DNA of 64,000 nucleotides from the NCBI GenBank assembly GCA_015234115.1, contig JADFWP010000008.1:1-64000 (forward strand), read 5' to 3'. The position numbers and the translations under genes were made by a program. Positions 1 through 8,500 of the stretch are shown here, piece after piece. Source of the stretch: Magnetococcales bacterium (lineage in GTDB: Bacteria > Pseudomonadota > Magnetococcia > Magnetococcales > Magnetaquicoccaceae). A model generated the notes under the pieces. The model was not told the origin of the DNA, ran no database searches, and saw only the letters and a list, made by a program, of their open reading frames with translations. The stretch's first letter is position 1; every line of letters starts with the position of its first letter.

Positions 1-47
1 GTCAATAATCACCTTGTCAAGGCTTGGCACCTTTGTTTCTGATCTGA

Positions 48-290
48 ACGGTTACCTTCGTGGTGGGACGCAAGAATTGGCTGTTTTCGGATACCGTGCG
101 CGGGGCCAAGGCCTCTGCCAACCTGTACAGCCTGATCGAGACGGCCAAGGCCAACGGTCTGGAGCCTTTTGCTTATCTTCGGCATGTCTTCGAACGCATT
201 CCGACGGCTCAGACCCTGGAAGATTTTGAGGCGTGTCTGCCGTGGAAGTGGATCAAGGATATGCAGCCAAAAGTCAACCCGTCTGACTGA
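48..290 (+). pseudogene. IS66-family transposase, C-terminal remnant
   Basis: Only the last part of an IS66-type transposase is readable. From about position 60 the frame gives GRKNWLFSDT, then SLIETAKANGLEPFAYLRH and a tail with LPWKW, which are the conserved C-terminal blocks of the IS66 DDE transposase (TnpC). The frame is closed by a stop at 45-47, so the catalytic core is missing from this frame. The GTG at 60 is not a credible true start. It lies 9 bases from the end of the integrase fragment on the other strand, so two decayed mobile genes abut here. More of the insertion sequence could lie left of the window. Confidence 0.8.
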
Positions 291-299
291 CGGGGAGAA

Positions 300-430
300 A
301 TGGACGCATACTTTGAGACGCCAATATCGGCCTCCGCTCGGGTTGATGAGCAGGTACAAAAGCCGTCGGTCAGTTTGATCGGACGCTCGGAAGGCTTGGT
401 ATTCCTGATGGCGACTTCGGTCAATGGCAT
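300..430 (-). pseudogene. P4-type tyrosine integrase, frameshifted N-terminal fragment
   Basis: Reading the minus strand from the ATG at 430 gives MPLTEVAIRNTKPSERPIKL followed by TDG, the start of the DUF4102 arm-binding domain of P4-like integrases. The next expected block, LYLLINPSGGRYWRLKV, is present but in another frame, so a small deletion lies near 361. Similarity stops at about 305, where the IS66 remnant begins. No catalytic domain remains. The fragment starts about 160 bases past the 3' end of the tRNA-Glu gene, the usual position of an island integrase, so it is read as the scar of an integrative element that used this tRNA. Confidence 0.75.
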
Positions 431-523
431 CTGGGGGCACCTCATTTGGGGGGGGTGAATACCCCAAAATCTACCCACAAACGTTGCGGATGTGAACGGA
501 ATAATGCAGACGCACGCGGACAC

Positions 524-557
524 AAAAAAGCCCGCAAACATTGATTTTGCGGGCTTT
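524..557 (-). terminator. Rho-independent terminator of tRNA-Glu
   Basis: A 12-bp perfect stem, AAAGCCCGCAAA with TTTGCGGGCTTT, and a 7-base loop lie about 35 bases past the tRNA 3' end. In the minus direction the stem runs into a short T-tract. The rest of the interval 431-590 holds only a weak G/C hairpin near 445-468 and no gene. Confidence 0.8.
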
Positions 558-590
558 GTGGTCTTATACGGATTGTTGCGGAAGGTGTTC

Positions 591-666
591 TGGCGTCCCC
601 AACGGGAGTCGAACCCGTGTTACCGGCGTGAGAGGCCGGCGTCCTAGGCCACTAGACGATGGGGAC
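591..666 (-). tRNA. tRNA-Glu (anticodon CTC), CCA encoded
   Basis: A 76-base cloverleaf on the minus strand. The acceptor stem GTCCCCA pairs with TGGGGAC, followed by G and an encoded CCA at 591-593. The anticodon arm is CCGGC-CTCTCAC-GCCGG with anticodon CTC, and the T arm is CGGGTTCGACTCCCG. It decodes GAG. Its 3' end faces the integrase fragment and so is a likely attachment site. A rho-independent terminator follows. Confidence 0.95.
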
Positions 667-761
667 CCATGGACTTGATCCGCCTTTTTTACCTGTTGTC
701 AGGCTGGGGAGCAAGGGCTTTTTTGTGCAATGGGATACTTTTTTCTGCTTGACCGGTTTTG

Positions 762-1157
762 CTACGAGGCCACGGCAATCGGGATCACGCTGGCCTTGCG
801 CCGTTTGCCGGCGACTTTCAGCGCCTCCAGATAGGCGGCCCAGATCGCTTCCTGGTTGATTCCCAACTCGAACAGCGTCTCCCACGAATAGAGTCCGCTG
901 TCGTGGCCATCGCTGAAGACGATCTTTACCGCATAGTGACCCACCGGGGTGATGGCGGAGATGGTGACATCCTGTTGGCCATCGATCAGTTGCGCCTCTT
1001 CGGGGGTGTGGCCCGCGCATTTGGCGCAGGGGCACTGCACGCGCAGATATTCCATGGTGTAGCGGAATTTCTCGCCCGTGTCCCAGGTGATCTCGACCAC
1101 ACGTTCGGCGCGTTTCTGACGGATTTCGGTGGGGATGTGCTGACTGCCGTAAGACAT
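762..1157 (-). CDS. DUF971 / GBBH-like N-terminal domain protein
   Basis: A 131-residue single-domain protein of the DUF971 family, which matches the N-terminal domain of gamma-butyrobetaine hydroxylase-like proteins. It keeps the Cys cluster QCPCAKC (C42, C44, C47), the usual metal-binding site, and the closing block SWETLFELG. Free-standing members are found in many Pseudomonadota and have no settled function; links to Fe-S protein assembly have been proposed. The ATG at 1157 lies 15 bases after the nagZ stop, so the two genes are probably co-transcribed. Longer upstream frames only overlap nagZ. Confidence 0.85.
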   Translation of the reverse strand: MSYGSQHIPTEIRQKRAERVVEITWDTGEKFRYTMEYLRVQCPCAKCAGHTPEEAQLIDGQQDVTISAITPVGHYAVKIVFSDGHDSGLYSWETLFELGINQEAIWAAYLEALKVAGKRRKASVIPIAVAS

Positions 1158-1171
1158 GATTTCAGGCTCCT

Positions 1172-2260
1172 TCACGTCGAGGGAATGGTGGGATCCAGGG
1201 CAAAGACCTCTTCGGCGACCGATTCCACCTGCTGGCGGCGTTTGCGATAGCCCGGATCCTTGAGCAGACGTCGAATGGATTCGGGTTGCAGCCGATACGG
1301 GGCAAGCACATGGCGTACCCGGCGCCGCGAGGCTTCGGACTCTCCGGAATCCAATGCCTTGGTGCCCCGTGCGATCCCTTCGATCACCGCCTCGTTGTCC
1401 TCCATGCGGCCGGTGCAACACAAGACCAGATCGCATCCTGCGATCATCGCCCGTCGTGCCCGTTCTTCCATCGTGCCGTGCAAGGCGCCCATCTCCAGAG
1501 CGTCAGAAACGATGACACCCGGATAGTGCCATTTTTGACGCAACAGCTTGTGCAACAGGGTGCGCGACCAGGTTGCCGGCGCGCCGTCGTCCACTTTTGA
1601 CAGGGCCAGATGGGCGGTCATGATGCCGGGCAGAAAATGCAACATGGCGCGAAATGGATTCAATTCCCATTTTTCCATGGACTTGAGGGTTTTGTCCAGG
1701 ATCGGCAGGGCGTGATGGGAGTCGGCATGGGCGGCTCCGTGGCCTGGGAAATGTTTGCCAATCGCCATGACGCCGGTTTGACGGAAACCATGCAGCCAGG
1801 AGGTCGCGTTCAGGATCACTTCGGAAAAATGGGATCCGAAGGCGCGTTCTCCGATCACCGGACTCGCTCCCGCCTCGCGAATATCCAATACCGGCGCACA
1901 GTTGACCCCGATTCCCAGGGCGCGCAATTCCTCCCCGCACAGCCTGCCGGCTGTGAACAGCAACCGTTCGGCCCGGATCGGATCCTTGCGTGCCAGCAGC
2001 GCAAATTGATAAGGACTGGGATAACGGGCCAGAGGATCGCGGAGTCTTTGTACCCGTCCGCCCTCCTGATCGATCCAAATGGTTGGTACGCCGGCAGTTT
2101 CTCTGATTTCCCGGATGAGTGCCACCGTCTGTTTCAGGCCCGTCAGGTTGCGACCGAACAGAATCACGCCCGCAGGACGTGCCTGATTCAGAAAGGCGAA
2201 CTCTGCGGCGGTGAGTTCTGGCCCTTGAATTGCGATAATGAGGTGGATTTGTGGTTTCAT
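1172..2260 (-). CDS. nagZ: Beta-N-acetylhexosaminidase, glycoside hydrolase family 3
   Basis: A 362-residue cytoplasmic GH3 enzyme that removes N-acetylglucosamine from anhydro-muropeptides in peptidoglycan recycling. It has WIDQEGGRVQRL (62-73), the diagnostic GKHFPGHG with a following DSHH (168-183), whose Asp/His pair acts as general acid-base, and VSDALEMGAL (251-260), where Asp253 is the expected nucleophile. It is slightly longer than typical NagZ because of a basic C-terminal tail. There is no signal peptide. DUF971 follows 15 bases downstream, and a VanZ-like gene diverges upstream across about 40 bases. Confidence 0.92.
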   Translation of the reverse strand: MKPQIHLIIAIQGPELTAAEFAFLNQARPAGVILFGRNLTGLKQTVALIREIRETAGVPTIWIDQEGGRVQRLRDPLARYPSPYQFALLARKDPIRAERLLFTAGRLCGEELRALGIGVNCAPVLDIREAGASPVIGERAFGSHFSEVILNATSWLHGFRQTGVMAIGKHFPGHGAAHADSHHALPILDKTLKSMEKWELNPFRAMLHFLPGIMTAHLALSKVDDGAPATWSRTLLHKLLRQKWHYPGVIVSDALEMGALHGTMEERARRAMIAGCDLVLCCTGRMEDNEAVIEGIARGTKALDSGESEASRRRVRHVLAPYRLQPESIRRLLKDPGYRKRRQQVESVAEEVFALDPTIPST

Positions 2261-2302
2261 TCTGCTATAATCCCATCCCGTCCCATGGAGGGCTTTGAGA
2301 AA

Positions 2303-2800
2303 ATGGTGTCAGGCCTCATCAACACTAGGATATGGTCCGCAAAAATGCAACTCGAACCGAACGGTCAATCAGGGATTCCCGCCTTCACCAGGAAAAAAGG
2401 TCTGCTCGTCGGGCTTTTGCTGGGGTATTCGTTCGTGATGTTTGGTCTCTCCTCGATGACGGGCCAGGAGTTGCCTGAACCGTTTTTCGAGAATCAGGAC
2501 AAGCTCGAACACATGTTTGCGTATGGTGTCATGGCCGTCGTCGCCTGGTCGGTTCTGCGTCAATGGACCGTGTTGCGTCATTGCTGGTTGTGGGCCTGGG
2601 TCTATGCCGTGGTCTATGGCGTGACCGACGAGTGGCACCAACTCTTTGTGCCGGGTCGTTATGGCGATCTGTTCGATCTGCTTGCCGATGCCGTGGGTGC
2701 GGCTTTGGCCATTGCCATGCTGGAATTTCTGCGTACCCGGCGCGGGTCGCGGCTGCTGTTGGTCTGTCCCCGGTCTGTCCGGGCCTCTTCCGTGCCTTGA
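2303..2800 (+). CDS. VanZ-like integral membrane protein
   Basis: A 165-residue protein with about four membrane segments and the VanZ-family pattern: a DKLEHMFAYGVMAV helix, then GVTDEWHQLFVPGR and a small-residue helix LADAVGAALAIAM. VanZ domains are linked to teicoplanin resistance in enterococci, but most bacterial members have no known role. I chose the ATG at 2303 because GGAGGG lies 10 bases upstream; ATG at 2285 or 2345 is possible. It diverges from nagZ and converges on the molybdopterin oxidoreductase. A second VanZ-like gene lies at 39311. Confidence 0.82.
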   Translation: MVSGLINTRIWSAKMQLEPNGQSGIPAFTRKKGLLVGLLLGYSFVMFGLSSMTGQELPEPFFENQDKLEHMFAYGVMAVVAWSVLRQWTVLRHCWLWAWVYAVVYGVTDEWHQLFVPGRYGDLFDLLADAVGAALAIAMLEFLRTRRGSRLLLVCPRSVRASSVP

Positions 2801-2808
2801 GCCAGTCG

Positions 2809-2854
2809 CTCCCGTCCTTTCCTCGTACTTTATTAAAGAAGGAGAGGACGGGAG
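2809..2854. terminator. Hairpin between convergent genes
   Basis: An inverted repeat with a 10-bp perfect outer stem (CTCCCGTCCT / AGGACGGGAG) extended by TTCCT/AGGAG-type pairing around an A/T-rich loop. It sits between the stops of the VanZ-like gene (2800) and the oxidoreductase (2863) and probably ends transcription both ways. There is no long T-tract. Confidence 0.55.
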
Positions 2855-2862
2855 GGCTGTTG

Positions 2863-4884
2863 CTAGGGCAAACGCACCACCTCGACCCGGTTGTCGTGCA
2901 GGGCCGGTCCGCCATCCGGTGCCGTGACCCGCGCGTGTGAGAGGGCGTTCAGGCCGATCCCTTCCGGAAAGGCGTCGGCAGGCTGATTGGATTCGCACAA
3001 GGTCAGCCCCGCCCGCACATCGGTGGTCACCCGTGCCCGCATGGTCAATTGTCCCACGCCGTTGAACACCGCCACCCGATCCCCATCCTCGATCTGACGT
3101 TTGGCCGCATCCTCGGGATGAATCCAGAGCATCGGAGGTTTCCGTTGCGGTCCGGGTGTTGCGCTGAAGGTGGTGTTGAGCACCTCCAGACGGGGAGGGG
3201 TCATGAAATCCAGGGGATAGGCGCGGGCTTCGTCCGGGTGGTCCCGATGGTTGACCGCCCAATGATCGGGAAATGCCGGCATGTCGGCGTGCGACCAGCC
3301 GGGTCGGAAGTGAAACCGTCCATCGGGTTGGGGAAACCGCTCCACAAAGTGGCATTCGGCCCAGGAGGGGGCGCAGTCGAGCCAGGGATGTTGCCACTGG
3401 TCCGAAGGCGGCAGATGGGATTCGGCCAGCACGAAATCAATGGTTTTGGCGGCGTCCATCCGGAATGACGGATCCTCGTAGCCCAGTCTGCGGGCCAGGG
3501 CGTTGACCAGATCGTGATTGCTCCGCGCCGCGCCGGTGGGGGGCAGCACGGGTTTGGCCCGTTGCAGGGTGTATTGCCCGTAGGCCTTGTAAAGATCCTC
3601 CTGTTCCAGAAACGTGGTGGCCGGCAGGAGCACGTCGGCAAAACGGGCGGTATCGGTCATCACCTGTTCGTGGACCACGGTGAACAGATCCTTGCGCGCC
3701 AGTCCGGCGTAGACCCGTTGCAGATCCGGGCAACTGCCTGCCGGATTGGCGTGGGAGACCAGCAGCGCCAGCACCGGCGGCGCAAGGTTGGGATCGGTGA
3801 GAATCTCTCCCAGGCGGCTCATGTCGAGCAGGCGCGGGGTGTGGTGCGGATCAGCCGGAGGGGGAAGGGGTTGCGCGGTCAGGTTGAACGCACCTCCCGT
3901 GGCAAAGAGCGCGCCGCCGCCGGGTCGGTTCCAGGCGCCGGTCAGGGCGGGCAGACAGGAGACGGCATGAATGTTGACCGCGCCGTTGTTCTGGCGACTC
4001 ATCCCCAGCCCGATGCGAATGAAAGGGGCGCGCGCCTGTCCATAAAGACGGGCGAACGCCCGGATCGCGGCAGCGTCCAGGCCGGTGATCGGTGCTGCCC
4101 ATTCCGGCGGGCGGGCGGCCAGATGATTTTCCAGGGCCGGATCGAAGTCGGTGAGGCGCTGGAGATAGGCCCGGTCGGCCAAGCCTTCGTCCAGCAGCAC
4201 ATGCATCATGGCCACGGCCAGGGCGGCATCCGTGCCGGGCCGCAAAGGCAGATGCAGATCGGCCAGCCGGGCGGTCTGGTTGCGATAGGGATCGATCACC
4301 ACCAGTTGCGCGCCCTGGCGTCGGGCCTGTTTGACGTGGCTCATGAGGGAGATGTGGGTGGCGGCGGCATTGATCCCCCACAGAATCGGCAGATCGCTTT
4401 GCGCCATTTCGGCGGGATCCGGTCCCAGGGCCAGACCCACCCCGGCCCGCCAGCCCGCCCAGCCGATGGAATAGCAGATGTTGCCATCCAGTCCGGAGAA
4501 TCCGGCCCGTCGTGTCAGTCGGGCATAGGCGCGGCGCTGGATCACCCCCATGGTGCCGCCATAGGAAAATGGCAGAATCGCTTCGGGACCGGGATCGGCC
4601 ATGATGGCTTGTAACCGTTCGGCCACATGGTCCAGGGCCTGATCCCAGCTCACCTCCTTGAAGTCGGCCATCCCTTTGGGGCCTTGGCGCAGCAGCGGCA
4701 CGGTGATGCGGGGTCCGTTCTGGATTTCGTGATAGCGGCTCACCTTGCCGCAGATCACGCCACGGGTCATGGGATGGTCCGGATGGCCGGCAATGGCCTG
4801 AAGCCGTCCCTGATCGATCGTGACCTGCAAGGCGCAGGTTCCGGGGCAATCCAGAGAACAGACACTGTTGTGGGTCGTGACCAT
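2863..4884 (-). CDS. Molybdopterin oxidoreductase, DMSO-reductase family
   Basis: A 673-residue bis-MGD oxidoreductase. The N-terminus has C9-x3-C13-x3-C17-x27-C45, a [4Fe-4S] site. The central part has LPILWGINAAATH, VVIDPYRNQTA and LPLRPGTDAALA, the cofactor-binding blocks, and the C-terminal MopB_CT domain includes EGIGLNALSHA. No twin-Arg or other signal peptide is visible, so it is probably cytoplasmic. No electron-transfer or membrane-anchor subunit is adjacent. It resembles the widespread single-gene 'molybdopterin-dependent oxidoreductase' whose substrate is unknown. ATG at 4884 has AAGGAG five bases upstream. It diverges from nth with only 29 bases between starts. Confidence 0.88.
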   Translation of the reverse strand: MVTTHNSVCSLDCPGTCALQVTIDQGRLQAIAGHPDHPMTRGVICGKVSRYHEIQNGPRITVPLLRQGPKGMADFKEVSWDQALDHVAERLQAIMADPGPEAILPFSYGGTMGVIQRRAYARLTRRAGFSGLDGNICYSIGWAGWRAGVGLALGPDPAEMAQSDLPILWGINAAATHISLMSHVKQARRQGAQLVVIDPYRNQTARLADLHLPLRPGTDAALAVAMMHVLLDEGLADRAYLQRLTDFDPALENHLAARPPEWAAPITGLDAAAIRAFARLYGQARAPFIRIGLGMSRQNNGAVNIHAVSCLPALTGAWNRPGGGALFATGGAFNLTAQPLPPPADPHHTPRLLDMSRLGEILTDPNLAPPVLALLVSHANPAGSCPDLQRVYAGLARKDLFTVVHEQVMTDTARFADVLLPATTFLEQEDLYKAYGQYTLQRAKPVLPPTGAARSNHDLVNALARRLGYEDPSFRMDAAKTIDFVLAESHLPPSDQWQHPWLDCAPSWAECHFVERFPQPDGRFHFRPGWSHADMPAFPDHWAVNHRDHPDEARAYPLDFMTPPRLEVLNTTFSATPGPQRKPPMLWIHPEDAAKRQIEDGDRVAVFNGVGQLTMRARVTTDVRAGLTLCESNQPADAFPEGIGLNALSHARVTAPDGGPALHDNRVEVVRLP

Positions 4885-4913
4885 GGAACTCCTTTGCCTA
4901 ATGGAGGCGGTTC

Positions 4914-5567
4914 GTGGATAATTCGAGGGCTATGGAAAACGCTCGCATTATCGCACTCTTTAACGCCTTCAGGGAAGCGGATCCGCATCCGGTGGGCGCA
5001 CTTCGTTTCCGGACCTCCTACGAACTGCTGGTGGCTGTGGTTTTGTCCGCCCAGTCCACGGATGTGGGGGTGAACCGGGTGACTCCCGGACTGTTCGCCC
5101 TGGCCGAGGATCCGGCGGCCATGGTCCGACTTGGCGAAGAGGCGATCCGCGAGCAGATCCGCTCCCTGGGGCTGTTCAACACCAAGGCGAAGAACATCCA
5201 TGCCTTGAGCCGGATCCTGGTGGAGCGTCACCAGGGCCAGGTGCCGCAGAGCCGCGAAGCGTTGCAGGCTTTGCCCGGTGTGGGGCGCAAGAGCGCCAAC
5301 GTGGTGTTGAACATCGCCTTCGGACAGCCCACGCTGGCGGTCGATACCCATGTTTTCCGGGTTTCCCACCGTTTGGGGCTGGCCCAGGGCAAAACGCCCG
5401 AGGCGGTCGAGCAGGAGTTGCTGCGCTGCATCCCCGAAACTTTTCTTCTTCATGCCCATCATTGGTTGATTCTTCATGGCCGTCATGTCTGCACTGCCCG
5501 CAAACCCGCCTGTGATCGTTGCCTGGTTCGCTTCTGGTGTCCTCTGGGTTCTTCAATCGCATCCTGA
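4914..5567 (+). CDS. nth: Endonuclease III
   Basis: A 217-residue base-excision-repair DNA glycosylase/AP lyase. It has the helix-hairpin-helix LPGVGRKSANVVLN with the catalytic Lys, the catalytic Asp in AVDTHVFRVSHRLGL, and the C-terminal [4Fe-4S] cluster C-x6-C-x2-C-x5-C. The GTG start at 4914 has GGAGG six bases upstream. The ATG at 4932 has a purine run only two bases away and would remove six residues, so GTG is preferred. The SNF2 gene starts 25 bases downstream on the same strand and may be co-transcribed. Confidence 0.93.
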   Translation: MDNSRAMENARIIALFNAFREADPHPVGALRFRTSYELLVAVVLSAQSTDVGVNRVTPGLFALAEDPAAMVRLGEEAIREQIRSLGLFNTKAKNIHALSRILVERHQGQVPQSREALQALPGVGRKSANVVLNIAFGQPTLAVDTHVFRVSHRLGLAQGKTPEAVEQELLRCIPETFLLHAHHWLILHGRHVCTARKPACDRCLVRFWCPLGSSIAS

Positions 5568-5592
5568 GTGGAAAACAGAGGTCTGATCGGCT

Positions 5593-8500
5593 ATGGAAAT
5601 TCGCAAACAGATTGCCGCGTTGTCTGCCTTGGATCGCTGCGTGCTGTGGTTGATCGCGATTTTTTATCTGCCGGTGACCCGCACCGAGCTGCTCAAGGCG
5701 TTGCAGAAGTGTGCGCCGCCCGCGCTGGGTGCGCGGGCCGGTCTGAGTCATCAACTGGATGCGGTGCTCCGGCGGTTGAACGTCAATGGATTGATTCTCG
5801 AAGAAAAAATCTCCAGAGGGGTGCAGGGGGTGCGGATGTCGCCCGCCATCTCCTGGGAGGCGATGGCAGATGCGGTGCGCGATGCCTCTTTTGTCACTCT
5901 GGTGGCGGCGGTGCAAGAGACCGTGCCTGCGGTCATCCACTACAGTTGGGGCATGCCCAGGGCGGTATCGTATGAATTGTGCCTTAGAGAAATCCGCATC
6001 GGACTTTTTGCCGATGATCTGAATCCGGTGCGCTATTTTCTGGAGTTGGCCGGACGGGCCTTTCCGGATGCGACCCGTGCTTCGCCGTTTGCCCGGTTGT
6101 GTTTGCAGCCGTTTCGTCCCGAATGGTTTGGCAGTTGTTCGCCGGTGTTGCAGGCCGAGGTGCTGGGCGAACTCAAAATGGAGATCGTGCGCAGGATTCT
6201 GCCGTTTGCCGAGATCATTCCATTGCTGGAGGCGTATCGCGCTCATGCGGTCGAGCAGCATGGTCCCCAGTTTCGGCATGTATGGGTGGTGCTGCTGTTG
6301 CTTGCGGATCGTCTGGACGAGGCCAGAGCGATTTTGTATGGCGAGTTGCCGGTGGATGCTCCGTTGTGTTTGCGGGGGTGGCTTTTCTGCATGCAAGGGG
6401 AGTATGAGCGGGCCATTCCCGCCTTTGAGGAGAGTCTGCGCACTCTGGAGAAAAGCAATAAGGGGAAGAACAAGAAACCCTTTTTGCGCCATCCGAGCGG
6501 GCCGTTTTTCATTCTGGCGTTGCTCAAGACCGGCAACCGGTTGCAGCGTCGCACGGCCATGGAGTACATGGATCGGGTGTTCCGGGCCGAATCCGATCCG
6601 TTGCGTCCTGCCTACGAGGGGTTGTTCGCCCTGGCGCTGGTGATGGACAACCGGGTGCGGGCCGCGCAGAGCTGGCTGGAGCGGGATGAGGTGTTCGGCC
6701 TGACCGAGCAGATCGACATCCAGTCGCTGCATCGTCAGATCGTGAACGGATCGGGTCTGAACAAGCTGGAGGAGATGGTTCCTTTTTGTCAATTTTTTCA
6801 TGTGCTGGCCCGGTTCTGGATCGATGCGGGCAAGGCGCGGGCGCATCTGCCGCTGTTGCAGGAGTTGACCCGGTTGGCCGAGGGGAATGGTCATCTTTGG
6901 ATGGCCCGGGAGAGCCGGGGGCTGTGTGCCGTGCTGGAGGGGCGCGAGGCCGAGGAGCGGCGGTGCATTGTCGCGGTGATGCGGCCCAAGGAGATCTGGG
7001 AGTGGGCGCTGGAGGCGCTGGAAGGGGTGGCCGGGGAGTTGAGCGCCGACGACGAGGACGGGGAGAGTGCGGCGGTGCGGGAGGCGAGTCGTCTGATCTG
7101 GCTGATCAGCATTCCCAAAGCCGGACACTGCATGGTGCAGGCCAAGGAGCAGAAGTGGACCGCCAAGGGGGAGTGGACCCGGGGGCGCGCGCTCAGTCAG
7201 CGTGGTTTGCGCAGTCTGAGTCTGATTCCGGGCAAGCTGTTGCCCCAGGACCTGAAGCTGTGCGCGGCGGTGGAGGCGGATTTCAACCGTTACGGAGCGC
7301 GGGAAAACCGGCTGGAGGGGCATCGTTTTTTGCCGTTTCTGGTGGGTCATCCTCTGGTTTTTTGGGAGGAGGAGCCGACGGTCAACGTGGAGGTGGTGGC
7401 CGGTGAGCCGGAGTTGTGCGTCAAGGAGGAGGGGGGCAAGCTGATCATCCACTTTTCCGAAGATGCCTCGCGGCTTGGGGCGTATGCCATTCGCGAGACT
7501 CCGACCCGGTGTCGGGTGGTGGAGATTCTGCCCCGTCACAAGGAGGTGGCGGAGATTCTGGGCAAGGGGCTGGAGATTCCGGCGCAGGAGCGGGAGCGGG
7601 TGTTGCGGATTCTGCCGGGTTTGTCCACCCTGGCCACGCTGCAATCGGAGATTGGGGGGGTGGGCGGCCATCTGCCCGAGGTGGAGGCTGTGGATCGTCC
7701 CCGGATTCATCTGTTGCCGTGCAATCAGGGGTTGAAGATCCGGATCATGGTTCGTCCTTTTGGCGACGAGGGGCCATGGCTGGCGCCGGGGGAGGGGGCG
7801 GCCACATTGATTGCCGAGGTTGCGGGCCGGCGGGTTCAGACCACCCGTGATCTCAAGAGCGAGCGGGAGCGGGCCGGGCGCATTCTCAAAACCTCTCCGT
7901 TGTTGGCTGCGGCGTGGAGCCGGGAGTGGGAGTGGAGCTTTGAAGAACCGGAGTTGTGTTTGCAATTGCTCTCCGAGTTGCACGACCTGGAAGACGGGAT
8001 TGCCCTGGAGTGGCCGGAAGGCGAGCGGTTGCGGGTGAGCCGTCCCTTGTCGTTCGGCGCGTTGAGCATTCGCTGTGAGCGGCAGAAGGATTGGTTTGCC
8101 GTGGAGGGCAGCGTGCGGGTGGACGAGTCGCTGGTGTTTGGCTTGCAGGAGTTGTTGAAACTGATGGAGGGGGCTGCCGGTCGTTTCGTTCCTTTGGGAG
8201 AGGGGCGATATCTGGCGTTGACCGATGAGTTCCGCAAGCGTCTGGCCCAGTTGGAGGCCTTTTCGCAAGGGAGCGGGAGCAAGCGGCATGTGCATCCATT
8301 GGCGTTGGGGGTGTTGGAGCCGATGATGCGCGAGGCCGGATCCTGTGTCATGGATCCGGAGTGGGAGAGTCGTCTGGAGCGGTTGCGCACCTTGCAGGAG
8401 TGGGTGCCGGAGGTACCGTCCACCTTTACCGCCGAGTTGCGCGAGTATCAGAAAGAGGGGGTGCGTTGGTTGGCCCGTCTGGCGGCCTGGGGTGCCGGAG

